Below the pieces are notes generated by a model. It saw nothing but the letters and a program-made list of their open reading frames with translations. It was not told where the DNA came from and did not search any database. The position numbers and the translations under genes were made by a program. Positions 1 through 6,428 of a stretch of DNA of 11,143 nucleotides are shown piece after piece. The DNA is taken from contig RZYK01000054.1 of the NCBI GenBank assembly GCA_009930355.1, positions 1 to 11,143 of the forward strand, written 5' to 3'. Source of the DNA: Campylobacterota bacterium (GTDB lineage: Bacteria > Campylobacterota > Campylobacteria > Campylobacterales > Sulfurospirillaceae). How positions within the stretch are numbered: position 1 is the first letter of the stretch; each line of letters starts with the position of its first letter.

Positions 1-55
1 CTTCGACAATGTCAAGACGTTGTTTGAGGTTTTCTATGGATGTTTTATCTATCAT
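1..55 (-). CDS. dnaG: DNA primase, N-terminal fragment (runs off the left edge)
   Basis: Only the first 18 codons are present, read leftward from an ATG at 55-53; they translate to MIDKTSIENLKQRLDIVE. This matches the usual opening of bacterial DnaG primases, where a short helix (I..ENLK.R.DIV) precedes the CHC2 zinc-binding domain. DnaG synthesises the RNA primers for lagging-strand replication. The catalytic TOPRIM domain and the zinc ligands lie outside the window, so the call rests on this N-terminal motif alone. No Shine-Dalgarno sequence is visible upstream, and an extended -10 element ends only six bases before the ATG, so the mRNA may be leaderless. The gene is divergent from the TPR/rnhA/rnc/aroC cluster. 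Confidence 0.8.
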   Translation of the reverse strand, partial: MIDKTSIENLKQRLDIVE

Positions 56-61
56 GACTAA

Positions 62-70
62 ATTATAGCA
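62..70 (-). promoter_or_regulatory. Extended -10 promoter for dnaG
   Basis: On the minus strand the sequence TGCTATAAT (70 to 62) is a perfect extended -10 element (TGnTATAAT). Transcription would be expected to start about seven bases further on, at 54-56, which is the A of the dnaG ATG. No good -35 is visible at the matching distance. Confidence 0.6.
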
Positions 71-74
71 AGTT

Positions 75-83
75 TGGTATAAT
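75..83 (+). promoter_or_regulatory. Extended -10 promoter for the TPR-rnhA-rnc-aroC cluster
   Basis: TGGTATAAT is a perfect extended -10 element (TGnTATAAT, hexamer at 78-83). A partial -35 (ATGACT, 54-59) sits 18 bases upstream and overlaps the dnaG start codon. The predicted start of transcription is near 90. It is back-to-back with the dnaG -10, with the two hexamers ten bases apart. Confidence 0.6.
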
Positions 84-115
84 AGAGTTCTTTTGTGCAT
101 TTTTTATGTTGGTTT

Positions 116-121
116 GAAAGG
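116..121 (+). promoter_or_regulatory. Ribosome binding site that sets the start of the TPR protein
   Basis: GAAAGG lies six bases before the GTG at 128. The open frame also offers a GTG at 95, but that one would follow the predicted transcription start by only about five bases and has no Shine-Dalgarno sequence. The 128 start is therefore preferred. Confidence 0.6.
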
Positions 122-127
122 TCTTGT

Positions 128-1171
128 GTGGATAATTTTTTTATAGAGTATCGTGATCCTCTTTTTGGCGTTATCATCTTATTTGCCATCGTTTTTGTCA
201 TCTCTTTTTCGAATTATTGGTGGGGTGTTTTTAAAAGCAAAGAAGATAAACAGAGCATTGATAAGTTTGTGAAAAAATTTGAAATTGTGACCGATGAAAA
301 TGAGTATAAAAAACTGCTTGAAGATGCTTCTATCCCCCTCGAATCCTTAGCGTTACTTGCCCATGCGTATGCCAAAGGTGGGGATTACGAAAAAGCGATT
401 AATATCTATTTGGTAACGCTCAAACGGGTTAAAGGGAAAGATGAGAAACAGTATTTGCTCTCAACACTTGGAAAGATCTATTTTAAAGCAGGATTTTTGC
501 ATCGTGGCTCAGAAGTTTTTTTAGAGTCTTTGCGTTTACATCCTCGTAATGAAGAATCCTTAAAATATTTAAGTGTCGTATATGAACAACTTCAAGAGTA
601 CATCAAAGCGCAAGAAGTTTTAGATTCGCTTGAAGAGTTAGGTGCAAAGGTGCGTTTACAGCGAACCTATCTTAAAGCACTTGCTATTTTAAAAGAGAGC
701 CATTTTACAGATATACAAAAAAAAGAACAGCTGCTAAATCTTTCTATGGAAGAGCCTTTTTTACGACGAAAATTATTTGAATTTATGCAAGAAGTTGGGT
801 TAAAAATAGAGCCTGATTTTTTTGAAACATTACCGTTTGAAGAGATGATAGATAGTCTTTGGTATATGGATGTGAAGGCGTATGATATTCTTACATGTAA
901 AGATACTTTGGTACGAAAAATCGCAATGGCAAAAGGCTTAATGCCTTATGAAGAAACGAGTGATGCTCCTTTTGCTCTGGATGTTTTAGGAAAATTGCGC
1001 AGTACGGGTTATACCAAAGCCACATTAGGGTTTGAGTATGTGTGTTCTGAGTGTAAGCAGGTTTTCCCGATTCACTTTTACCGATGTCCGCATTGTCAAA
1101 GCATTCACACCGCAAAAATTCAAACCCTTCTCTCGTTAGCAAGTCATGAAGAAAATATCTCTTTTCTCTGA
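128..1171 (+). CDS. Membrane-anchored TPR protein with C-terminal zinc ribbon (LapB/YciM-like)
   Basis: Starting at GTG 128 the protein has 347 residues. Residues about 11-28 form one hydrophobic helix near the N-terminus, followed by a charged, soluble remainder, so it is probably a single-pass inner-membrane protein facing the cytoplasm. Three TPR-like helix pairs are visible at about 74-101, 108-139 and 144-172. Near the C-terminus are C306-x2-C309 and C320-x2-C323 in the context YVCSEC...HFYRCPHC, a rubredoxin-like metal site. This order (N-terminal anchor, TPRs, C-terminal rubredoxin-like ribbon) is the architecture of LapB/YciM, which in Escherichia coli works with FtsH to control LpxC and hence lipopolysaccharide synthesis. 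Orthology is inferred from architecture, and TPR sequence alone is weak evidence. It is the first gene of a cluster, and its 3' end overlaps rnhA by 26 bases. Confidence 0.7.
   Translation: MDNFFIEYRDPLFGVIILFAIVFVISFSNYWWGVFKSKEDKQSIDKFVKKFEIVTDENEYKKLLEDASIPLESLALLAHAYAKGGDYEKAINIYLVTLKRVKGKDEKQYLLSTLGKIYFKAGFLHRGSEVFLESLRLHPRNEESLKYLSVVYEQLQEYIKAQEVLDSLEELGAKVRLQRTYLKALAILKESHFTDIQKKEQLLNLSMEEPFLRRKLFEFMQEVGLKIEPDFFETLPFEEMIDSLWYMDVKAYDILTCKDTLVRKIAMAKGLMPYEETSDAPFALDVLGKLRSTGYTKATLGFEYVCSECKQVFPIHFYRCPHCQSIHTAKIQTLLSLASHEENISFL
891..900. repeat. Iterated palindrome TTACATGTAA, copy 1
   Basis: Exact 10-bp palindrome inside the TPR protein gene, read in frame as part of ILTCKD. Confidence 0.85.
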
Positions 1172-1574
1172 TGGCTCCTCCTTGGGAAATCCAGGAGCGG
1201 GTGGGTATTGTGCGATTTTACGTTTTGGGGACGTGGAAAAAATCGTCAGTGGTGGTATGGCAGATGCAACCAACAATCAAATGGAACTTTTAGCAGTGAT
1301 TAAAGGCTTAGAAGCCCTTAAAGAGCCTTGTGAAGTAACGATTATTAGCGATTCGAGTTATGTGGTTAAGGGCATTAATGAGTGGCTGAGCGGTTGGGTG
1401 AAAAAAGGGTTTGCTAAGGTGAAAAATCCTGAGTTGTGGCAGGCGTATTTGCAAGTCTCTAAAGGACATAAGGTGAAGGGCGTGTGGGTAAGAGGGCATG
1501 ATGGGCATACGGAGAATGAGATGTGTGACAAAATTGCCAAAGAAGAAGCAATGAAAATAAAAGAGAAGGGGTAA
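1146..1574 (+). CDS. rnhA: Ribonuclease HI
   Basis: The 142-residue protein is a complete type 1 RNase H, which cleaves the RNA strand of RNA-DNA hybrids (Okazaki primers, R-loops). The four catalytic acids are visible: D9 in FSDGSSLGNPG, E47 in NNQMELLA, D69 in ISDSSYV, and D128 in the ENEMCDKIA motif. H118, in VRGHDGH, corresponds to the E. coli H124 that helps product release. The start is fixed by the family, since the first strand and D9 begin at the N-terminus. It lies inside the 3' end of the TPR gene (26-base overlap) and has no strong Shine-Dalgarno sequence, which suggests translational coupling. Two bases separate it from rnc. Confidence 0.95.
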   Translation: MKKISLFSDGSSLGNPGAGGYCAILRFGDVEKIVSGGMADATNNQMELLAVIKGLEALKEPCEVTIISDSSYVVKGINEWLSGWVKKGFAKVKNPELWQAYLQVSKGHKVKGVWVRGHDGHTENEMCDKIAKEEAMKIKEKG

Positions 1575-1576
1575 AA

Positions 1577-2260
1577 ATGCAACAAAAATTAGAGGCGTTA
1601 CAGAAGCGTTTGGGTTATCAGTTTAAAAACCAAAACCTGATAATCGAGGCACTTACGCACAAAAGTTCAAAACAACCTTATAACAATGAGCGTTTGGAAT
1701 TTTTGGGCGATGCGGTGTTGGATTTGATTGTGGGGGAATATCTTTACCACGAATTTTTAGGTGTAGCAGAGGGGGAGCTTTCCAAACTTCGAGCCTCATT
1801 GGTCAATGAAAAGAGTTTTGAGAAACTCGCACGTTTGCTTCATTTAGGAGAGTCGATTTATATCTCTTTGGCGGAGGAAAATAACAATGGGCGTGAAAAA
1901 CCCTCCTTGCTTTCCAATGCTTTTGAAGCGATTATGGGAGCGCTTTATTTGGAAGCGGGGTTAGAGACAACCAGAGCTTTAGCGATTTCGCTTTTGGAAG
2001 AGGCGTATCCAAAGATAGATATGGATGCTATTTTTAGAGACCATAAAACCACGCTGCAAGAGCTGACACAAGCACACTTTGGGGTAACACCAGAGTATCG
2101 TTTGGTGCGCTCTTTTGGCCCTGATCATAAAAAAGAGTTTGAAATTGCAGTATGTGTTCGAGGGAGTGATTTAGCCCTTGCGAGTGGTAAAAGTAAAAAA
2201 GAGGCACAGCAAAAAGCTGCTTTACTCGCTTTAGAAATTTTGAAAAAAGAGTTTCAATGA
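1577..2260 (+). CDS. rnc: Ribonuclease III
   Basis: The 227-residue protein has the normal length and layout: an N-terminal RNase III domain (about 1-150) with the signature NERLEFLGD at 37-45, then a double-stranded RNA binding domain (about 155-225) ending in the KSKKEAQQKAA helix. It cuts double-stranded RNA, chiefly in rRNA precursor maturation and structured mRNAs. Catalytic-site residues E38, E41, D45, E65 and E117 are all present with the same numbering as E. coli. The position equivalent to the metal-binding D114 is asparagine (AAT, 1916-1918) in LSNAFEAIMG. A Shine-Dalgarno sequence (GAAGGGG) precedes the ATG. The stop overlaps the aroC start as ATGA. Confidence 0.95.
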   Translation: MQQKLEALQKRLGYQFKNQNLIIEALTHKSSKQPYNNERLEFLGDAVLDLIVGEYLYHEFLGVAEGELSKLRASLVNEKSFEKLARLLHLGESIYISLAEENNNGREKPSLLSNAFEAIMGALYLEAGLETTRALAISLLEEAYPKIDMDAIFRDHKTTLQELTQAHFGVTPEYRLVRSFGPDHKKEFEIAVCVRGSDLALASGKSKKEAQQKAALLALEILKKEFQ

Positions 2261-3333
2261 ACAATACGTTTGGAAGAAAATTTAGTTTTACGACCTTTGG
2301 TGAATCACATGGACGAGCCCTTGGCTGTGTGGTCGATGGTGTGCCTGCTGGATTAGTGATTGATGAAGCGTTTATTCAAGGTGAGTTAGACAGGCGAAAA
2401 CCAGGGCAGAATAAATTTGCCACGGCACGTAAAGAGAGCGATAAGGTTGAAATTTTAAGCGGAGTTTTTGAAGGACGTAGCACGGGTACACCTATTGCGA
2501 TGGTGATTTTCAATGAAAATCAAAAAAGCGGTGATTATGAAAACGTCAAAGATTTGTTTCGTCCAGGGCATGCGGATTTTACCTATTTTCACAAATATGG
2601 CATTCGAGATTACAGGGGTGGTGGACGTTCCAGTGCGAGGGAAACCGCTGCACGTGTTGCTGCGGGTGCGGTTGCAAAGTTACTCTTAGCATCTTTACAT
2701 GTAACGGTTCAAAGTGGTATTTGTGCTATTGGTGGTATTGAGGTCCAAAGTTACGATTTTGAGCGTGTGAGCCAAAGTGAGATTTACGCCCTTGATGCGA
2801 GTGTGGAAGAGGCTCAAAAGGCAAAAATTTTAGAGGCAAAAAATGCGCATGACTCCGTTGGGGGTGTGGCATTGGTGCAGATTGTAGGTGCACCCATAGG
2901 GTTGGGTGAGCCCCTTTATTATAAGCTTGATGCACTCTTGAGCGCTGCTATGATGGGCATTAATGGGGTTAAAGGGGTGGAAATTGGTGAGGGGTTTCAG
3001 GCTTCAAGGCTTATGGGTTCTCAAAACAATGATGCTATGAACAAAAAAGGTTTTGTAAGCAACCACAGCGGGGGAGTTTTGGGTGGAATGAGTAATGGCG
3101 ATGTCATTACATGTAAAGTCTATTTCAAACCCACTCCGTCGATTTTTCTCTCTCAAGAAACCATAGATACAAAGGGTAATCCTCTTACATGCAATCTTAA
3201 AGGAAGGCACGATCCGTGTATCGCAGTGCGTGGAAGTGTGGTGGCGGAGTCCATGGCTGCCTTAGTAATTGCTGATTTATTGCTACTAAATCTTGGTGCG
3301 TCTATGGAACATTTAAAAAAGATTTACATGTAA
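2257..3333 (+). CDS. aroC: Chorismate synthase
   Basis: This 358-residue enzyme converts 5-enolpyruvylshikimate-3-phosphate to chorismate using reduced FMN, the last step of the shikimate pathway and the branch point to aromatic amino acids, folate and quinones. Family signatures seen are FGESHGRALG near the N-terminus (H18), RPGHADFTYFHKYG with the adjoining GGGRSSARETAARVAAGA, and GRHDPC around R317-P320 followed by RGSVVAESMAA. Length is normal for the family. The start ATG overlaps the rnc stop (ATGA), so translation is probably coupled. The stop codon lies within a copy of the TTACATGTAA palindrome, and a hairpin follows. Two further copies of the palindrome are inside the gene. Confidence 0.97.
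   Translation: MNNTFGRKFSFTTFGESHGRALGCVVDGVPAGLVIDEAFIQGELDRRKPGQNKFATARKESDKVEILSGVFEGRSTGTPIAMVIFNENQKSGDYENVKDLFRPGHADFTYFHKYGIRDYRGGGRSSARETAARVAAGAVAKLLLASLHVTVQSGICAIGGIEVQSYDFERVSQSEIYALDASVEEAQKAKILEAKNAHDSVGGVALVQIVGAPIGLGEPLYYKLDALLSAAMMGINGVKGVEIGEGFQASRLMGSQNNDAMNKKGFVSNHSGGVLGGMSNGDVITCKVYFKPTPSIFLSQETIDTKGNPLTCNLKGRHDPCIAVRGSVVAESMAALVIADLLLLNLGASMEHLKKIYM
2695..2704. repeat. Iterated palindrome TTACATGTAA, copy 2
   Basis: Exact 10-bp palindrome inside aroC, read in frame as part of SLHVTV. Confidence 0.85.
3107..3116. repeat. Iterated palindrome TTACATGTAA, copy 3
   Basis: Exact 10-bp palindrome inside aroC, read in frame as part of VITCKV. Confidence 0.85.
3185..3194. repeat. 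Iterated palindrome, one-mismatch copy
   Basis: TTACATGCAA inside aroC differs from TTACATGTAA at one base and reads as LTCN. Confidence 0.4.
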
Positions 3334-3334
3334 A
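3323..3334. repeat. Iterated palindrome, 12-bp copy over the aroC stop
   Basis: TTTACATGTAAA is an exact 12-bp palindrome. The aroC stop TAA (3331-3333) lies within it, and it directly precedes the aroC/feoB terminator hairpin. Confidence 0.85.
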
Positions 3335-3338
3335 AAGA

Positions 3339-3363
3339 GATGGGCTACTTTCGTAGCCACATC
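3339..3363 (-). terminator. Intrinsic terminator between convergent aroC and feoB
   Basis: GGCTAC (3343-3348) and GTAGCC (3353-3358) pair around a TTTC loop. The stem extends through GATG (3339-3342) and CATC (3360-3363) with one bulged A at 3359, giving ten base pairs. On the minus strand it starts one base after the feoB stop and is followed by TCTCTTTTTA, a usable T-tract. On the plus strand an A-rich run precedes it but no T-tract follows, so termination of aroC here is less certain. Confidence 0.75.
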
Positions 3364-3364
3364 C

Positions 3365-5530
3365 TTAAGCAAGAAGGGTAAGTACCTGATAGGTGATAAA
3401 GGCTAAAATCCACGCAGTTGCGAAGGTGAAAAGCACTAAATAAGCGGTATATTTATAGCTTTGTGCCTCTTTGGCAAAAACAACCGTTGCGGCAAGGCAC
3501 GGCAGGTAAATCATAACAAACACAATAAAGGCCATGGCGGATGCAAAGCTCATATTGGATGCAATAATTTCTCTTAAAGAGCTATCTTCCTCTGTGACTT
3601 CATCGCCTAGTGAATATAAGACACCCAGTGTTGAGACAATAACCTCTTTGGCAGCTAAACCACTCAGTGTTGCAACACTCATCTTCCAATCAAATCCTAA
3701 AGGTGCAAACAAAGGCTCAATCGTTTTGCCCATCATCCCTAGGTAAGTATTTTCCATAAGTTTTTCATTTTTCTCATTTTCAAGCGTTGCAATTGCCTCT
3801 TCTTGTGGCGCAGATGCTTCGGTTGCATTTTGCTCTAATGACGGCTCAACAGCCTCTGTTTCCGTGGCTTGAAGGGCTTCAATTTTAGCGCTATAACTCT
3901 CTTCAATGAGTGAATTTTGCGGATACGAGCTAATAAACCAAATGAGCATGGATGCAATAAGAATATACGTTCCTGCTTTTTTAAGGTACATAATTGATTT
4001 TGAGTAGACCACAAACCATAAAAGTTTGAGGCTTGGAAGACGGTATTTTGGCATTTCCATCACAAAAGGCTCATCCTCACCTTTAAACGCAGTGACACGA
4101 AGTACTTTGGCGGCAATGAGACCTAAAAGTGCGCCTGAGATATAAATACCAAATAAGACGTTGCCTGCCATCTCTTCTTCAAAAAATGCACCTGCAAAGA
4201 GAACATACACAGGCAAACGTGCACCACAGCTCATAAATCCTATGATAAACATAGTAAGGAGTCTGTCTTTTTTATTTTTAAGGGTTCGTGCTGCCATGTA
4301 TGCAGGTACAGAACAGCCAAAACCTGTGACTAAAGGAATAAAACTTTTGCCGTGAAGCCCAAATTTATGGAAAAAGCCATCGAGTAAAAACGCTGCACGA
4401 GCCATGTACCCCGTAGTTTCCAAAAGGGCAATACCTAAAAAAAGTATCATAATGTTCGGTAAGAACATCACCACACTGCCTACACCTGCGATAATACCAT
4501 CGACAATTAGCGATTGTAAAGCTTCATTTTCAATGGTTGCTCCCAATGTTTCTCCCAGCCAGCCAAAGCCTTCTTCAATCCATCCCATAGGAATTTCACC
4601 CAAACTAAAGGTGAGTTGAAAGAGTCCCCACATTAAAAAAATAAAAATAGGAAGACCAAAGAGTTTGTGAATTAAAAGCGCATCAATAGCTTGTGTTAGA
4701 TTTTTACTTTTGGGTGTTTTAAGACTCATTACTTCTGCACACAATCCTGATGCAAAAGCACTGTGTTGATTGTGAATGACTTCTTCAATGTCATCGCATT
4801 CACAATACATGTAAACATGCCCCAACGCATTGTTTAAAAGAGGTTGAAGCTCAATGTAGAGCGGTTGTTCGTGCATTAACGCATAAATCTCTTTTTTCTG
4901 CCATAAAAGTCCAATCGCGATTTGACGATTGCTCATCGTATGATGCTGAAAACGTTTTTCATTGAGAAAAGTGATAATTTTTTCCAACTGTTCTTCAACT
5001 TCATTGCTGTAAATGAGTTTAGATTCAACAAAGGGCGCTTTAAGAGTTTTTATTATGGTCTCTACTAAAACAGGGACATTCGCTTTGGTTTTGGAAGAAA
5101 CTTTAATGCAGGGAATATTTAAAATGGTGCTCATCATCTCTGCATGAATATGAATCCCATCTTTAATCGCCTCATCGTCCATATTTAAAGCAATAACCAT
5201 TTTTTTATGCAGTTCAAGTAATTGTGTGCTTAAAAGCAGGTTTCTATCCAGATTGGTTGAGTCAACGACATTTAAAATAAGGTCGTATTCACCTTTTAAT
5301 AAAAAATCTTTGGTAACTTTTTCGTCGGCTGAAAAATCTTCCAAAGAGTAAAGACCAGGAAGGTCGATAAATTCAATAGCAAACTCTTCTTGACTAAAAT
5401 GAGCCGTTGCTTTTTCAACCGTAACACCTGCAAAATTTCCAATTTTAAGGTTTGAACCGCTAATGGCATTGGCAAGATGGCTTTTGCCAACATTGGGTTG
5501 ACCCACAAGGGCAATAACAACTTTTTTCAC
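3365..5530 (-). CDS. feoB: Ferrous iron transport protein B
   Basis: This 721-residue inner-membrane Fe2+ transporter has an N-terminal GTPase domain with G1 GQPNVGKS (10-17), the G2 threonine T37, G3 DLPG (56-59) and G4 NMDD (116-119). A helical regulatory region and a polytopic membrane domain follow. The membrane part carries the highly conserved family segments ETTGYMARAAF, LHGKSFIPLVTGFGCSVPA and FMSCGARLPVYVLFAGAF, each including the conserved cysteine where expected. An acidic, alanine/glutamate-rich insert occupies about 545-591 before the ENTYLG segment. Translation starts at GTG (5530-5528), preceded by GGAGG (5542-5538); this GTG overlaps the feoA stop as GTGA, implying coupled translation. 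A hairpin terminator follows the stop. Fur-box-like sites upstream of feoA suggest iron control. Confidence 0.97.
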   Translation of the reverse strand: MKKVVIALVGQPNVGKSHLANAISGSNLKIGNFAGVTVEKATAHFSQEEFAIEFIDLPGLYSLEDFSADEKVTKDFLLKGEYDLILNVVDSTNLDRNLLLSTQLLELHKKMVIALNMDDEAIKDGIHIHAEMMSTILNIPCIKVSSKTKANVPVLVETIIKTLKAPFVESKLIYSNEVEEQLEKIITFLNEKRFQHHTMSNRQIAIGLLWQKKEIYALMHEQPLYIELQPLLNNALGHVYMYCECDDIEEVIHNQHSAFASGLCAEVMSLKTPKSKNLTQAIDALLIHKLFGLPIFIFLMWGLFQLTFSLGEIPMGWIEEGFGWLGETLGATIENEALQSLIVDGIIAGVGSVVMFLPNIMILFLGIALLETTGYMARAAFLLDGFFHKFGLHGKSFIPLVTGFGCSVPAYMAARTLKNKKDRLLTMFIIGFMSCGARLPVYVLFAGAFFEEEMAGNVLFGIYISGALLGLIAAKVLRVTAFKGEDEPFVMEMPKYRLPSLKLLWFVVYSKSIMYLKKAGTYILIASMLIWFISSYPQNSLIEESYSAKIEALQATETEAVEPSLEQNATEASAPQEEAIATLENEKNEKLMENTYLGMMGKTIEPLFAPLGFDWKMSVATLSGLAAKEVIVSTLGVLYSLGDEVTEEDSSLREIIASNMSFASAMAFIVFVMIYLPCLAATVVFAKEAQSYKYTAYLVLFTFATAWILAFITYQVLTLLA
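4805..4814. repeat. Iterated palindrome, one-mismatch copy
   Basis: ATACATGTAA inside feoB keeps the 8-bp core TACATGTA and differs at one outer base. Confidence 0.5.
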
Positions 5531-5754
5531 GACAACGCCTCCACTTCAATCAGTTTTGCTTCTTCCAAACGAAGGGCTACTGAACTAAATCCAAGTGCTA
5601 ATTTAATGGTGTTTTTTTGCAGGCTTGTTTCTACAACTTCTACGGTTTTACCGACACAAAAACCTAACGAAAGTAGACGTTTTTTAAGGGTATTTTGTGC
5701 ATTGATTGCTTTAATTAACACTTTTTGATGGGTGTTAACATGTGATAAGTCCAT
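5527..5754 (-). CDS. feoA: Ferrous iron transport protein A
   Basis: This 75-residue cytoplasmic protein has the FeoA SH3-like pattern: an N-terminal segment, then LKKRLLSLGFCVGKTVEVVE, the helix-turn-strand typical of the family, and hydrophobic strands ending in ALRLEEAKLIEVE. FeoA is thought to bind or tune FeoB. Its stop overlaps the feoB GTG start by four bases (GTGA). A Shine-Dalgarno sequence (AAGGA) lies eight bases before the ATG. The short length is normal for the family. The 113 bp upstream separates it from rnhB and contains palindromic Fur-like sequences. Confidence 0.9.
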   Translation of the reverse strand: MDLSHVNTHQKVLIKAINAQNTLKKRLLSLGFCVGKTVEVVETSLQKNTIKLALGFSSVALRLEEAKLIEVEALS

Positions 5755-5795
5755 CCCTAAATTCCTTTTAAATGACGATTAAATTATCATGCTTT

Positions 5796-5810
5796 TGATA
5801 ACTATTATTG
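5796..5810 (+). promoter_or_regulatory. Candidate Fur box, feoA-proximal
   Basis: TGATAACTATTATTG matches 11 of the 14 specified positions of the 7-1-7 Fur box TGATAATnATTATCA. It lies about 42-56 bp upstream of the feoA ATG, in the expected promoter zone. It also forms half of a second inverted repeat with TTATCA at 5784-5789 (six-base spacer). Confidence 0.5.
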
Positions 5811-5819
5811 GAATAATAG
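5802..5819. promoter_or_regulatory. 18-bp palindrome in the feoA upstream region
   Basis: CTATTATT (5802-5809) and AATAATAG (5812-5819) are exact inverted repeats around GG. The palindrome overlaps the proximal Fur-like box and is symmetric in its own right, so it may be part of an extended Fur site or the site of another dimeric regulator. Confidence 0.5.
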
Positions 5820-5848
5820 AGTAAAAAGCCTTTTGTTAAGCTTTGTTT

Positions 5849-5863
5849 TGATTGTAATTATCA
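5849..5863 (+). promoter_or_regulatory. Candidate Fur box, feoA-distal
   Basis: TGATTGTAATTATCA matches 12 of the 14 specified positions of TGATAATnATTATCA, with one half-site perfect. It begins 53 bp from the start of the proximal box, about five helical turns, and lies just beyond the rnhB stop codon. Confidence 0.55.
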
Positions 5864-5867
5864 TATT

Positions 5868-6416
5868 TTAAAAAAGTGTTGGTTGTGTGAGGGCTTTGAG
5901 TTTAAAACTTTTTCGATGAATGTCACAATACCCAAATTTTTGAATCATCTTTACATGTAAAGCACTACCGTAGCCTTTATGTTTTTCAAATGCATAGTGT
6001 GGATAGAGATGTGCTATCTCACACATATAACGATCTCTGCTGACTTTGGCTAAGATACTTGCTGCACTCACTTCTGCCACTTTCGCATCGGCTTTGACCA
6101 TTGTTGAAATGCCCAAAACGCCAAACGTGCAGTTACCGTCCATTAAAATCTCATGCTCACAAAAATGCTCTTTTATGGTTTCAATGGCATATTTTAGACA
6201 GGCACTTAATCCTTTTGTATCAACCATCGTATGGTCACAAAAGACGATTTTAAACTCCGCTGCATTTTGTAAGCGCTCAAATAACGCCTCACGTTGTTTT
6301 TCACTCAGTTGTTTTGAGTCCGCTAAGCCCTCCACAGGCTCTTTTAACACAGCACCTGCAACCACCAAAGGGCCTGCTAAACAGCCTCTTCCTGCTTCAT
6401 CAATTCCACATAACAT
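5868..6416 (-). CDS. rnhB: Ribonuclease HII
   Basis: Read from ATG 6416 this is a 182-residue type 2 RNase H, which removes ribonucleotides misincorporated in DNA and cuts RNA-DNA hybrids. The N-terminal GIDEAGRG motif gives catalytic D6 and E7; D93 is in LMDGN and D110 in VKADAK. The conserved SAASILAKVSRD helix follows. The frame stays open upstream to an ATG at 6473, but that start would add 19 residues not found before the family's first strand and would use sequence inside an inverted-repeat element. AAGGA seven bases before 6416 supports the shorter form. It is downstream of the AAA-type ATPase gene on the same strand, with 168 bp between them. A 14-bp copy of the TTACATGTAA palindrome lies in its 3' part. 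Confidence 0.95.
   Translation of the reverse strand: MLCGIDEAGRGCLAGPLVVAGAVLKEPVEGLADSKQLSEKQREALFERLQNAAEFKIVFCDHTMVDTKGLSACLKYAIETIKEHFCEHEILMDGNCTFGVLGISTMVKADAKVAEVSAASILAKVSRDRYMCEIAHLYPHYAFEKHKGYGSALHVKMIQKFGYCDIHRKSFKLKALTQPTLF
5949..5962. repeat. Iterated palindrome, 14-bp copy in rnhB
   Basis: CTTTACATGTAAAG is an exact 14-bp palindrome; on the coding (minus) strand it reads as LHVK. Confidence 0.85.
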
Positions 6417-6423
6417 TTTATTT

Positions 6424-6428
6424 TCCTT
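6424..6428 (-). promoter_or_regulatory. Ribosome binding site that sets the rnhB start
   Basis: AAGGA on the minus strand, seven bases before the ATG at 6416. It abuts the 16-bp palindrome at 6427-6442. Confidence 0.65.

Noticed and set aside
95..127. GTG at 95 as the start of the TPR protein
   Set aside because: It would lie about five bases after the predicted transcription start and lacks a Shine-Dalgarno sequence; GTG 128 has GAAAGG at proper spacing.
5477..5728. Plus-strand 83-codon frame over feoA and the feoB start
   Set aside because: It is antisense to two well-supported genes and has no family features.
5736..5745. ACATGT within TTAACATGTGAT as another palindrome copy
   Set aside because: Only the 6-bp core matches; the flanks differ, and it is inside feoA.
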